From: Candidatus Babeliales bacterium | GTDB taxonomy: Bacteria; Babelota; Babeliae; Babelales; JACPOV01 | Direction: 5' to 3' | Assembly: GCA_020054235.1 (NCBI GenBank) | Contig: JAGVLQ010000011.1 | Location: 1-38,359, forward strand | Length of the DNA stretch: 38,359 bases | Shown: positions 8,517 through 17,392 of the stretch, in pieces | How positions within the stretch are numbered: the first letter of the stretch is position 1 | Layout: every line of letters starts with the position of its first letter | Program-made: the position numbers and the translations under genes | The notes under the pieces: model-generated | Seen by the model: only the letters and a program-made list of their open reading frames with translations | Database searches by the model: none | Told to the model about the DNA's origin: nothing

Positions 8517-9146
8517 TTATAGGTTGATTAGTATGAAAATTGTTACAGATAGAAATATTATGCTGTCAAAACGGTCCAGTAGGCCCCCATGGCCAGGTAA
8601 AAAAGAGCCAGCATCTTTTACCCGAGCTTGGCGTTTGAGCCACGATTCAAACAGATCTCCCAAGGTGGCAGTGCAGGTCAAAAGTAGGCTCATCCCTATC
8701 CACTGAGTCAAAGAAAAGGGGAGAATTGGGTATATTTTGAGTACAAGCAGGGTTGCCAGAAGGCCACTTAAAAAACCCTCCCAGGTTTTGTTTGGGCTTA
8801 TTGAAGGTGCTATGTGATGCTTGCCAAAAAGCTTGCCGCCAAGATAGGCGAAAGTATCATGGCAGAAAGCTACCAGGAAGATCAAAATGAGAAAGGGTTT
8901 ATAGGCTGCATTAATGGCCATAAAAGCCATTAATGCAAAAGGGGTTGCCAGATAAAAAATTAATAAAAACCAGAATTTTAGAGTATTAGGTTTGGCTAAA
9001 AGAGGTAGTTCTTTGATAGCGATGCTGCCGGCTATCAATAATAATAAAGCAACAAAGGACCAAGGGGGCAATAGCATGAGGGTGCCTAGTATAGTTACAG
9101 CGAAACAAAAGCCTGTTATTGATCTTAATAATAGTTCTTTTTTCAT
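8517..9146 (-). CDS. cdsA: Phosphatidate cytidylyltransferase (CDP-diglyceride synthase)
   Basis: Makes CDP-diacylglycerol from phosphatidate and CTP in the inner membrane, the branch point for phosphatidylglycerol and phosphatidylethanolamine. The 209-residue protein has several transmembrane stretches (about 10-26, 30-43, 57-76, 83-95, 126-137, 149-160) and both conserved family segments: SPNKTWEGF (117-125) and the C-terminal signature from TATLGDLFESWLKR through KDAGSFLPGHGGLLDR (159-192), including the acidic metal-binding residues. It is shorter than the usual 260-285 residues at the N-terminus, as in some reduced genomes. A perfect hairpin and repeat copy B lie upstream, separating it from yraN. 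Confidence 0.9.
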   Translation of the reverse strand: MKKELLLRSITGFCFAVTILGTLMLLPPWSFVALLLLIAGSIAIKELPLLAKPNTLKFWFLLIFYLATPFALMAFMAINAAYKPFLILIFLVAFCHDTFAYLGGKLFGKHHIAPSISPNKTWEGFLSGLLATLLVLKIYPILPFSLTQWIGMSLLLTCTATLGDLFESWLKRQARVKDAGSFLPGHGGLLDRFDSIIFLSVTIFILINL

Positions 9147-9204
9147 CTTATTTCTCAGTAATAAAACTTCATTTTTAAAATCTCATGGCCCTGTGCGGGC
9201 AGCA

Positions 9205-9236
9205 CCAATATTTTTTGAGTGTACAAAAAATATTGG
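9205..9236. repeat. Perfect 12-base inverted repeat
   Basis: CCAATATTTTTT (9205-9216) and AAAAAATATTGG (9225-9236) pair perfectly around an eight-base loop. It lies about 60 bases upstream of cdsA and touches the left end of repeat copy B. It may be an end structure of that repeat or a transcription stop or attenuator between yraN and cdsA. Confidence 0.6.
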
Positions 9237-9238
9237 AT

Positions 9239-9710
9239 AAAAAATACACCAACATGCTGTTGGATTGCTCTACGCTCGAACTCGCATTCTAGATTTTTCT
9301 TTGAAAAATCTGAGAACGCTCATACAGGCGAGCTAAAAAAGTTAAAAACATCATATTTAGCCATTTTTTTATTCAGAAGCGCTCGAATAGCTCGCTACGC
9401 TCGTCTCTCGCGAAGATTTATTATTTTTTTCGTAGAAAAAAATCTAGAATGCTATAAGTACCTTCTATGCGTTTTATTGTTAGGGTTCCGCAGCCGATTC
9501 TAGCTACATGCAGTAAACCAGAAATGAAGAACGTAAAGTTAGTGAAGAAAAATTTTGAAAATAAGAAGGCGAGAGGGCCCTCTATAAAACGCTGAGGGTT
9601 TAAAAGGGAAGACCATCCCTTTTTGCCCTTGTATTAAAGGTATTGGGCAAGCAATACCTTTATGCCCCGCTGGCATGAAGCGCGTGAGATTAGATTTAAA
9701 AAAAAATAGG
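9239..9710. repeat. Inverted-repeat element, copy B
   Basis: Diverged copy of the element at 1-480. Shared blocks are the opening AAAATACACCA with the palindrome CCAACATGCTGTTGG, the arm at about 9276-9383 and the tail at about 9636-9710. The arm at 9276-9383 matches copy A both directly (34-145) and in reverse complement (250-361), which shows that copy A carries this arm twice in opposite orientations. Copy B has one arm plus unrelated middle sequence, flanked by GCGTTTTAT (9469-9477) and ATAAAACGC (9583-9591). A reading frame across 9219-9503 is an artefact of the repeat. Together with 9147-9238 this makes a 617-base gene-free stretch. Confidence 0.7.
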
Positions 9711-9763
9711 TGGCCTTGAAAAAATTTTTACAATAAAAAAAGAGATTTTTTCATAACTTTTTT

Positions 9764-10141
9764 CTAAAAAAATTCACAGGGTTTGCCAAATGCATGGGGG
9801 ATATAGTTGATCTTCGCTTGATCACCATAGCCTTCTACTAAAGCAACATCAAAACGAAGGATGTGTTCATACAAATGTTTGCTGGCAACATAACTTTCAG
9901 CAGTTTTAATAATTTTGCGCTGTTTTGAAGGAATAATGAGTGTTGAAAGCTCAAAATACGCTTTTTGTCGCATTTTTACTTCAACAAAAACGATGGTGTC
10001 ATCACGTTGCGCAATGATATCAATTTCACCGTAAAACTTTTTATAGTTGCGCTCAAGAACAGTAAAACCATTTTTTTTTAAATAATCGACGACGAGATTT
10101 TCACCGTAGGTGCCAAAGGTGCTTTTATAAGTTGTATTCAT
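9764..10141 (-). CDS. yraN: YraN family (UPF0102) endonuclease-fold protein
   Basis: The 125-residue product has the family length and conserved core. N-terminal GTYGENLVVDYLKKNGF matches the usual GxxGExxAxxYL segment, GEIDII (38-43) and FVEVKMR (52-58) are the Asp and Glu-x-Lys of the restriction-endonuclease-like fold. Its cellular job is unsettled; a role in DNA repair, uptake or replication restart is presumed from the fold. The ATG at 10141 is preferred over a TTG two codons earlier; it follows the bamD stop by two bases, so the two are translationally linked. The gene pair order is bamD then yraN. Repeat copy B lies directly downstream. Confidence 0.88.
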   Translation of the reverse strand: MNTTYKSTFGTYGENLVVDYLKKNGFTVLERNYKKFYGEIDIIAQRDDTIVFVEVKMRQKAYFELSTLIIPSKQRKIIKTAESYVASKHLYEHILRFDVALVEGYGDQAKINYIPHAFGKPCEFF

Positions 10142-10143
10142 AA

Positions 10144-11133
10144 TCAAAATAAATCAATAAATCTTTTTTTAGGTTGTGTTGCTGCAATCAAAACAGTTGG
10201 ATTGTAGTTTGGAAAACGACGACTCAGTTCATCTTTTTTTTGTACTACAATAGTCTCTTTACCTTGCTTTTGCGCAACAACTCCTTCTTGCTCAAGCAAC
10301 ATAGGTTCAATTTCTGGCATAATTGGTAAAAATTCTTGTTTGATTGATTCAAGACGGGTTTGTGCGGCAGTGAATTTTTCAAGATTGATATATTGATTGA
10401 AAATATTCATTTCATATTCATACAAGTCTTTGTAGCAAGTTTGACGAATTTTGATAACGTCATCTTCGTAGGTTTTTTTATCCGTACGATCCAAATATAA
10501 CGTGGCCAATGAAATTGTTTTACGCGTTTTGCTTTGATCAAGTGGAGGTTTTAAGCGCACATAGAAACGGCAAAGAACTGACTTATATTCTGCATAATCG
10601 CGGTTTTTGCTGCCAGGATAAAATTCTACGTATTTACGATACAATTTTCCTGAATGTTTGATGTCGCCTTTGTCAAAATAAAGATCTGCAAGCTCCAAGC
10701 GCGTTGTTCTTAAAATTTCTTGATCGTTGCTTTTGGTAATTACTTGCTCAAGAAATTTGATCGCCAATTCTTTATCCTGAGAAGCAAGTGCGTAGTTTTT
10801 AGCATCCAAAAGTTGCTCAATGTTGAGATCGCGAATAGGCATTTTTAAGAGATTTTCTTTGTAGGTATCCTTTTTTATAGTTACTATAATAGGTTTTGGA
10901 ACTTTTTTTGGTTTAAATTTTTTTTGATAAGGTTTTTTTGTAAAGCGATTAAATTTTTTAGGTATGCGTTGTTGTTTTTGAGATTCGCTAGTTTTTTTAT
11001 AGAATTTTCTTTGTGTCAGTGATGGAGATTCTTGGTTTGCCAAGGTCAAGGTCTGTTCTTGTTGAGCTGCCAATTTAAAAGAGCCCAGTATAAGAGAGCA
11101 GAAAAAAAAGTTGAAAAATTGATGTAGTTTCAT
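10144..11133 (-). CDS. bamD: Outer-membrane assembly factor BamD-like TPR protein
   Basis: Probable periplasmic component of the Bam complex that inserts beta-barrel proteins into the outer membrane. The 329-residue chain has a signal peptide, a strongly basic Lys/Arg/Pro stretch at about residues 42-85, then tetratricopeptide helices. These include LADLYFDKGDIKHSGKLYRK, a YAEYKSVLCRFY segment matching the BamD/YfiO TPR region, and YEYEMNIFNQYINLEKFTAA near the end. The only early cysteine (residue 12) is in FFFC, which does not fit a lipobox, so unlike classical BamD it may not be a lipoprotein; cleavage after LAA near residue 23 is likelier. A promoter may lie at 11183-11211. A different TPR protein of similar shape cannot be excluded. 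Confidence 0.75.
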   Translation of the reverse strand: MKLHQFFNFFFCSLILGSFKLAAQQEQTLTLANQESPSLTQRKFYKKTSESQKQQRIPKKFNRFTKKPYQKKFKPKKVPKPIIVTIKKDTYKENLLKMPIRDLNIEQLLDAKNYALASQDKELAIKFLEQVITKSNDQEILRTTRLELADLYFDKGDIKHSGKLYRKYVEFYPGSKNRDYAEYKSVLCRFYVRLKPPLDQSKTRKTISLATLYLDRTDKKTYEDDVIKIRQTCYKDLYEYEMNIFNQYINLEKFTAAQTRLESIKQEFLPIMPEIEPMLLEQEGVVAQKQGKETIVVQKKDELSRRFPNYNPTVLIAATQPKKRFIDLF

Positions 11134-11182
11134 AGGAAATCCAGCGGATTATGATTTTATGAAATAATCTAAAATAATGATT

Positions 11183-11211
11183 AAAATAGCATAATTGACC
11201 CGCTTAAGCAA
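11183..11211 (-). promoter_or_regulatory. Possible bamD-yraN promoter
   Basis: Minus-strand TTGCTT (11211-11206) and TATTTT (11188-11183) are separated by 17 bases, about 50 bases before the bamD start. Both boxes are imperfect. The interval is the divergent space between bamD and the fucosyltransferase-like gene. Confidence 0.35.
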
Positions 11212-11289
11212 ATTAGTGACTGGACGGTAAAAGCTTTTCGGGCTATGGTACTTAAAAATATTTGTTTTAAAAAAAGGATGGACAGTAGT

Positions 11290-12378
11290 ATGAAAAAATC
11301 GTTTATTTTGGGATTGTTGGTTGTGGTGTTTGCGACAATTGCTTTTGCAGTAGGCGATACGTTTTACCTCAATATTCCAGAAAAAGATTTTACTAATATA
11401 CAGGATTCAGTGCGCGATGGTGTTTGTATGCCTTTTTATTATTTGAGCCAATCAATACAAAAACTAGGCTATAAAGTAAAAACTATTAACTTTTTTGATG
11501 CAAAAAATTGTGCAGGGTGTTTTTTTATTGGTTCTCCTGAAAAACATACTTTGGTATCAATGGGTGTTCCAGTAGAAAGATGTGTACTTTCTGTTTGGGA
11601 GCCACCATTAATTTGCAAGGCAGCATATAATGACTTTAGCCCTTATAAAATATTGCATTTGGCCGATCATATGGTTAATAATATTAATAGTTTTAAGTTT
11701 TTTTATCCGCAGGCTTCACTTGAAGTTGAAAAAGAGGTTCTCAGTTTTGAAGAAAAAAAATTATGTACTATGATCTGTTCAAACAAAATGTATTCTGGTC
11801 CTGGTGAGCTTTATTCTGCGCGTCGCAAAGTAATTTTTTTCTTTGAAAATCTTGCTAAAAAAGGAGTAGATGATTTTTATTTTTATGGTCAAGGAGGTTG
11901 GCCTCGTACCTATGTTACCTTTAAAGGTGAGGTTCCTCATAAACGACCAGTATTAAAAAAGTATCGTTTTTGTTTTTGTTATGAAAACTCAAATAATACT
12001 CCAGGCTATATTACGGAAAAAATTTTTGATTGCTTAGTGTCCGGTTGCGTCCCAATTTATTGGGGAGCAGAAAATATTACTGATTATGTTCCTGAAGATT
12101 GTTTTATTGATCGTCGTAATTTTGCAAATAATCAAGATTTATATGAATTTTTGAAATCTATGTCAAAGGAGGAATATGAAAAATATCTCGAGCATATAAA
12201 AAATTATTTATCAACTCCTGCTGCATATCTTTTTTCAATCGATTATTTTATTGATTCCGTTTTATCGCTCACACTAGGGAAGTATGATAAAATAAAAATT
12301 TTTAGTTCTGAACAAATTGCTATGCTTGCAAAAGCACGTGCATATTATGAGAGTATTGCTAGACTACCAAGTAGATAA
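11290..12378 (+). CDS. Exported GT10 (alpha-1,3-fucosyltransferase-like) protein
   Basis: Glycosyltransferase family 10, whose members transfer fucose from GDP-fucose to N-acetylglucosamine or related sugars. The C-terminal half carries the family signature: YENSNNTPGYITEKI (231-245), then CLVSGCVPIYWGAENI, a short segment reading YVPEDCFIDRRNF, and earlier LSVWEPP near residue 100. Length is 362 residues. The ATG at 11290 gives a textbook signal peptide (MKKSFILGLLVVVFATIAFA). Two upstream in-frame ATGs at 11245 and 11278 exist, but AAAGG lies within the latter's leader and suits 11290. Bacterial GT10 enzymes are normally cytosolic, so export is odd; GDP-fucose is not expected in the periplasm. 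The gene precedes gspE by 61 bases on the same strand. The donor sugar is not proven. Confidence 0.85.
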   Translation: MKKSFILGLLVVVFATIAFAVGDTFYLNIPEKDFTNIQDSVRDGVCMPFYYLSQSIQKLGYKVKTINFFDAKNCAGCFFIGSPEKHTLVSMGVPVERCVLSVWEPPLICKAAYNDFSPYKILHLADHMVNNINSFKFFYPQASLEVEKEVLSFEEKKLCTMICSNKMYSGPGELYSARRKVIFFFENLAKKGVDDFYFYGQGGWPRTYVTFKGEVPHKRPVLKKYRFCFCYENSNNTPGYITEKIFDCLVSGCVPIYWGAENITDYVPEDCFIDRRNFANNQDLYEFLKSMSKEEYEKYLEHIKNYLSTPAAYLFSIDYFIDSVLSLTLGKYDKIKIFSSEQIAMLAKARAYYESIARLPSR

Positions 12379-12439
12379 AAGATATGGTAACATTAAGGGC
12401 AAAGCTTAAAAATCCATCCAACCATTGGAGATGGTAACG

Positions 12440-14149
12440 ATGATAAAAAATGACATCGGCCAAATTCTTATAGAACAAAAAAAGCTTACACAAGCACAAC
12501 TTGATGAATGTTATGCTACTATGCAGCAAACAGGAATTTCTCTTGAACAATGTTTGCGTGAAAAAAATTTTGTTTCCAATGTTGCTATCGCACAAGCTTT
12601 TGCACAACTTCTTTCTTTGCCTTTTCTTGAAAAAATTACGGAAAAAATAGCTGAACCATCTTTGCTTGCAAAAGTTCCCTTGCGTTTTTTACGACAAAAT
12701 GTTGTTATTCCTGTTATGCTTGGCGAGCGGATTTCGCTTGTTACAACCAATCCACGTAATTTTCAGCCACTTGATGAATTAGACCTTTTATTGGGCGGGG
12801 ATACCGAGAGAGCGGTAGCTACTCCAGAAGTTATTATTGATGCTATCAATCGTTACTATCCTCTTGAAGGCACCAAGCAGATGATCGAGGAGCTCGAAGA
12901 AGAAAAAGGTGCGCCAGAAACTATTGAACTTGCTGGCATTGAAGAAAAAGATATTCTTGCCATGGCAGCAGAAGCACCGATTATTAAATTGGTAAATCAC
13001 ATTTTGGTGCAAGCAGTCAAGCGTGGTGCTTCTGATATTCATATCGAACCATTTGAAAAAGAAGTTCGAGTACGTTATCGCATAGATGGTGTTATGCATG
13101 AAGCATTTATGCCACCAAAACGGGTTCAAGCGGCCTTGATTTCGCGTATAAAGATTATGGCCAATTTAAACATTGCAGAAAAACGTATACCTCAAGATGG
13201 ACGTATTGAAATTAAAGTTGCGGACAAAGCGTGGGATATTCGTGTTTCCGTATTACCAACAACATTTGGTGAACGGGTTGTGATGCGTTTACTTGATAAA
13301 ACTAAGGCTTTTAAAGCTATCAAAGAGCTTGGTTTTGATAAGCGTGATTTAAAAGTTGTTGAACAAAATATTGCACGGCCTAATGGTATAATATACGTAT
13401 CGGGACCGACTGGCTCTGGTAAAACTTCAACGTTGTATTCTGTGCTTTCACAATTAAATAAGCCCGATGTTAATATTATTACGGTTGAAGATCCAGTTGA
13501 ATATCAAATGAAGGGTATTGGTCAAGTTCAAGTTCGTGAAAAAATTGGCTTAACCTTTGCCGCTGCTTTGCGTTCAATTTTGCGTCAAGATCCTGATATT
13601 ATTATGATTGGTGAAACACGAGATCAAGAAACAGCCCACATTGCAATTCAAGCAGCACTTACAGGTCATTTGGTGCTTAGTACTATTCATACGAATAATG
13701 CTCCTGCAACTATTACGCGTTTGATTGATATGGGCATTGAACCGTTTTTGATTGCTTCTTCGGTTATTTGTGTAATTGCTCAACGTTTGATTCGTACGTT
13801 GTGTCCTTTGTGTAAAAAAGTATATGAACCAACTGAAGAAGAATTAGAAAGCATAGGCCTAACACGCAAACATGCAGCAGATATTACTTTTTATAAACCT
13901 GTTGGTTGTGAAGAATGCAATAAAACTGGTTACAAAGGACGTATGGCAATTTTTGAAGTTATGGAAATGACGAATGAAGTTGCAAAGTTAACTATGGAAC
14001 GTTCAGATATGTCAGTAATCAGAAAACAAGCATTAGTCGACGGCATGACACTTTTAGTAACTGATGGATTGCGCAAAATCAAAGAAGGTATTACCACTAT
14101 TGCTGAAGTAGCACGGGTTGCTGCTGTTGAGGAAGAAGAGATTATCTAA
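12440..14149 (+). CDS. gspE: Type II secretion / type IV pilus assembly ATPase
   Basis: Cytosolic hexameric motor that drives pseudopilus or pilus assembly. The 569-residue protein has the N-terminal GspE/PilB domain (ILIEQKKLTQAQLDE), Walker A GPTGSGKT at 322-329, the Asp-box region, Walker B DIIMIGE at 386-392, and the tetracysteine zinc site C455-x2-C458 ... C490-x2-C493 typical of GspE and PilB. The ATG at 12440 has GGAG nine bases before it; a TTG start 15 bases upstream is less likely. Its stop overlaps the ATG of the pseudopilin gene by one base, giving translational coupling. Other secretion components (secretin, GspF, major pseudopilin, peptidase) are not in the window, so GspE versus PilB cannot be settled; the family is certain. 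Confidence 0.93.
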   Translation: MIKNDIGQILIEQKKLTQAQLDECYATMQQTGISLEQCLREKNFVSNVAIAQAFAQLLSLPFLEKITEKIAEPSLLAKVPLRFLRQNVVIPVMLGERISLVTTNPRNFQPLDELDLLLGGDTERAVATPEVIIDAINRYYPLEGTKQMIEELEEEKGAPETIELAGIEEKDILAMAAEAPIIKLVNHILVQAVKRGASDIHIEPFEKEVRVRYRIDGVMHEAFMPPKRVQAALISRIKIMANLNIAEKRIPQDGRIEIKVADKAWDIRVSVLPTTFGERVVMRLLDKTKAFKAIKELGFDKRDLKVVEQNIARPNGIIYVSGPTGSGKTSTLYSVLSQLNKPDVNIITVEDPVEYQMKGIGQVQVREKIGLTFAAALRSILRQDPDIIMIGETRDQETAHIAIQAALTGHLVLSTIHTNNAPATITRLIDMGIEPFLIASSVICVIAQRLIRTLCPLCKKVYEPTEEELESIGLTRKHAADITFYKPVGCEECNKTGYKGRMAIFEVMEMTNEVAKLTMERSDMSVIRKQALVDGMTLLVTDGLRKIKEGITTIAEVARVAAVEEEEII

Positions 14150-14655
14150 TGTTCCACTTTAGACGTGGATCCCTTCTTATTAATCTTGGAATAGTTCTTG
14201 CAATTGTATTACTTCTTGTTTCTTTAAGTATTCCGAGTATTTCTGCTGTGAGACGTTTTTTAGTGCGCACTGAAGTTGAAAAATTGTATAGCATTTTTTA
14301 TTATCTCAAACAACGAGCTATCACTCTTGATGAAGATCAAGTATTACTATTTGATATACAACATAATGCTCTTTCTTCAACTTCAATAAAGCAACAGCTG
14401 GTGCCAGGTGTTGAAATTGGTTTTTTGAAAGGGTCTTATGGTCCGCCATCTCAACCCTCGAAATTGATAAGATCCGGCATTACTTTTAAAGATAATAAAG
14501 TAATTTTTTATGCTGATGGCACTGTCAGTGCAGGTACGCTATACTTAGTTGATCGTGACCACAAATATATGTATGCATTAACAAGTCCAATTTCTCAAAT
14601 TTCATTTATTCGAATGTATTGCTACAATAACGGTTCTTGGATTTTACTAAAATGA
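14149..14655 (+). CDS. Pseudopilin-like (GspH-type) protein lacking Glu5
   Basis: Small inner-membrane protein of 168 residues, likely a minor pseudopilin. After the basic leader MFHFRRG comes a 20-residue hydrophobic helix (SLLINLGIVLAIVLLLVSLS) leading into a helical then beta-rich globular part, as in GspH/FimT proteins. A prepilin peptidase site after Gly7 is plausible, but mature position 5 is Asn rather than the Glu found in nearly all pilins. It overlaps the gspE stop by one base and the tamB start by four bases. The coupling to gspE supports a pseudopilin role. The assignment rests on the N-terminus, size and place, since no strong family motif is visible in the C-terminal part. Confidence 0.72.
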   Translation: MFHFRRGSLLINLGIVLAIVLLLVSLSIPSISAVRRFLVRTEVEKLYSIFYYLKQRAITLDEDQVLLFDIQHNALSSTSIKQQLVPGVEIGFLKGSYGPPSQPSKLIRSGITFKDNKVIFYADGTVSAGTLYLVDRDHKYMYALTSPISQISFIRMYCYNNGSWILLK

Positions 14656-17354
14656 AAGTAACACTAAAAATAATTGTTTCGCTGATAATCGGCCTTGGCA
14701 TTACACTTTTTTTACTCCAAGAAGATCGACAATTTAAGCAAGCTCTTCATGGTAAACTTAAAGACTTATTTGAAAAAATGTTTGACTGTGAAGTTTCTTA
14801 TACCTTAAAAAGTGTAAGTTTTTTTAATCGGTGTATTCATGCGGAAAATGTTTGCGTGCGCAATCCAGATGGTTCATGGTCATGGCATGCAAAGGAGTTT
14901 GTTCTTGATCTTTCATTAGTATCATTATTTTTGCTCGGTAAAGTTGGTCTTGAAATTACCATGACTGATGTGGATGCTCAATCATGTATAATTGATGGCA
15001 TTCCCGTAATTAATGAACACATAAAAAAATTAATTTTAGAAGCAAGTGATGTTCCATGTGTTATGAAAAATCTTTTTATTCGCAAAGGACAGCTTTCTTT
15101 TTTTGATGCCCAAAAGATTGTACAAGGAACTATTTCTTTTTCTAATGAAATGACGGTAGGGCAACAGCGGCTTAAAAATAATTTGTATATTACTGATGCG
15201 CAGGTGGATATATGGCAAATTCCTTGTATTAGAAATGTATATGCTCATTGTGTTCTTGAAAAATCAGAAATCAAGCAAGAAGCCTTAGTAAAGGCAGAGG
15301 GTAAAATTACCTTTGAACCGTTTGAAGCTGATGAAAAAGATTGTTATTTTTCTGCACTTTATGATGGTGATCAAGCAACTATCAGCTTACATAATAAACA
15401 CCACTCTTTGAAAAGCGAGCTTCGCTTGGTACAAGATAGGCGCTGTGTTATTATTAGTAAATTTCCTATTAATTTATTAAATAAACTTATACTATTTGCA
15501 GGCGATTCATTTTCCGGTTTTTGTACGAGTGCAATTACCATAGATTTTGCGCAAAATTTTAAAGTGCATGGCGATCTTTCTATCGATAATGCACAGTATC
15601 GTGCAATTCCATTAGGAACTATAAAAACTGCTTTTGATAAAAATAAAGATCTTTGGAGTGGTACTCTTATTTTTGATCATCAAACAGGAGGGACCATGGA
15701 GGGATCTTGGGAATGGCATGAAAAATTAGGCCGTGGTCAATTTGATATTATAAATACCGCTACCTTGCAATCAAAAATGACCTATTGGTTTGTTAAGCCT
15801 GGAGATGGGCAAATAAAATGTGTTTTTGAGCGTAATAAACCATCAACCGGCTTTTATTCTTTTATTGCAACTCATAATATTTTAAATTCGCAGCTTGAAT
15901 CTAAAGGTAATTTTTTTATGCACGATGTTTTTAAAGCACAGGGTACCATTGGAAAAAATAAATATGCCTTGGCCATGGATATTATGCCGACCTTATGTTT
16001 AAAAAATTTGGTATATCATGATTTTCATGATCAGCGACTTTTTTCAGTTTTTTCTGATCCTCATGACCATAAAGAATTACAGGCTCGTATTAATTATCAG
16101 TTCATGCGAGGGTTGATGAAAGACTTGGGAGGTTTTGATTTACGGGGCGAAGGGGAACTTTTTATTAAAGGGAGGCTTGAAGATTCTTTACTGACAGGAA
16201 CAATCAATATGCAAAATGCCCATATTCAAATTCCGCAAACGTATAATTTTATTCACAATATTAATGCTTTAATTAAAGCTGATTTATCTGAAAAAAAAGT
16301 TGTTGCACATGATGTTGCGATTGATCTTCATAAAGGAACTATAGCAAGCAAACAAGCAACAATTAGTTGGGATGATATACATGAAACATTATTTGTTCAT
16401 ATTCCCTTATTATGTGCGCAGGTTTTTTTAAATCTTGAAAAAGAAGTTTTTGCAGAATTTTCTGGTAATGTATTATTTGAAAAGCGGGCATTACAAAATC
16501 TGATGTGCCGTGGCGCAATAACAATAGATCATGGACAATGTAAAAAAAATATATTTTCTGCCGTTTCACAACGTGATGTTGCTATTAAATTAATAAATCC
16601 ATTTAGTTCGTATTATAGTGGCATAGGTTGTAACCTTTTTGTAAAAACAAAAAAGCCGCTCGTTATACAAACTTCTTTTTTACATACAAATGCTCATCTT
16701 GAGCTTATGATCAAAGAAAATATAGAAAATCCTTTGATAACTGGTAATATTCATTTGTCTTCTGGAATGTTAGCATTTCCGTACAAGCCATTGTACATCA
16801 CTAAGGGGACCATTTATTTTATGCCGCATCAACTTGAAGATCCTGCTCTTGAATTGATTGCAAAAGGTAAAGTGAAAAAATATCATGTAACGCTTCATGC
16901 TAATGGTTCATTACAGCGTCCTCATATTAGTCTTGAATCAACACCACCATTGACTGAAGAGCAAATTATTACCTTGTTGCTTGCTGGCTCAGAAGAAGGC
17001 TCTGTTGCACTCGTGATGCCAACGTTAATAATGCAAAATCTAGAGAATTTGATTTTTGGTCCTGAGCAACCACATTCAAAACTAGAAGGGTATTTTAAAA
17101 ATTTATTAGGGCCTTTAAAGCATATTCGTATTGTACCCAGTTTTTTTGATCAAACAGGACGAGGCGGGCTTCGCGGTGCTTTTGAGATTGATGTATCTGA
17201 TCGTTTGCATGCACTGATCGAAAAGAATTTTAGTTTATCAGAAGATACTCGCTACGAAGTTGAATATTTGTTGTCTGATGATGTTACTATTCGTGGCATC
17301 AAAGATCAACGAGATGATGTCGGTGGTGAGGTTGAAATGCGATGGAAGTTTTAG
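14652..17354 (+). CDS. tamB: TamB-like translocation/assembly protein (DUF490)
   Basis: Large periplasm-spanning protein anchored in the inner membrane. TamB-type proteins form a lipid-conducting beta-taco or groove and work with an Omp85 partner in outer-membrane assembly. The 900-residue product has one N-terminal transmembrane segment (residues 4-23), a long beta-repeat body, and a C-terminal TamB domain with the characteristic run near residues 760-900. That run includes PLTEEQIITLLLAGS, a LGPLKHIRIVPSFF segment and YEVEYLLSDDVTIRG, and the chain ends in an aromatic residue (MRWKF). It is shorter than E. coli TamB (about 1260). The ATG at 14652 lies within the pseudopilin stop region (ATGA overlap). 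No TamA is present here. AsmA-like proteins share the N-terminal part, but the C-terminus favours TamB. Confidence 0.83.
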   Translation: MKVTLKIIVSLIIGLGITLFLLQEDRQFKQALHGKLKDLFEKMFDCEVSYTLKSVSFFNRCIHAENVCVRNPDGSWSWHAKEFVLDLSLVSLFLLGKVGLEITMTDVDAQSCIIDGIPVINEHIKKLILEASDVPCVMKNLFIRKGQLSFFDAQKIVQGTISFSNEMTVGQQRLKNNLYITDAQVDIWQIPCIRNVYAHCVLEKSEIKQEALVKAEGKITFEPFEADEKDCYFSALYDGDQATISLHNKHHSLKSELRLVQDRRCVIISKFPINLLNKLILFAGDSFSGFCTSAITIDFAQNFKVHGDLSIDNAQYRAIPLGTIKTAFDKNKDLWSGTLIFDHQTGGTMEGSWEWHEKLGRGQFDIINTATLQSKMTYWFVKPGDGQIKCVFERNKPSTGFYSFIATHNILNSQLESKGNFFMHDVFKAQGTIGKNKYALAMDIMPTLCLKNLVYHDFHDQRLFSVFSDPHDHKELQARINYQFMRGLMKDLGGFDLRGEGELFIKGRLEDSLLTGTINMQNAHIQIPQTYNFIHNINALIKADLSEKKVVAHDVAIDLHKGTIASKQATISWDDIHETLFVHIPLLCAQVFLNLEKEVFAEFSGNVLFEKRALQNLMCRGAITIDHGQCKKNIFSAVSQRDVAIKLINPFSSYYSGIGCNLFVKTKKPLVIQTSFLHTNAHLELMIKENIENPLITGNIHLSSGMLAFPYKPLYITKGTIYFMPHQLEDPALELIAKGKVKKYHVTLHANGSLQRPHISLESTPPLTEEQIITLLLAGSEEGSVALVMPTLIMQNLENLIFGPEQPHSKLEGYFKNLLGPLKHIRIVPSFFDQTGRGGLRGAFEIDVSDRLHALIEKNFSLSEDTRYEVEYLLSDDVTIRGIKDQRDDVGGEVEMRWKF

Positions 17355-17392
17355 TAGCATTTAAATGTTTTTTTACAAGAGAGTTGAGGAAT

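Noticed and set aside
9219-9503. 94-residue + strand frame
   Set aside because: It lies inside repeat copy B and a hairpin; its sequence follows the repeat, has no RBS and no protein-like pattern.
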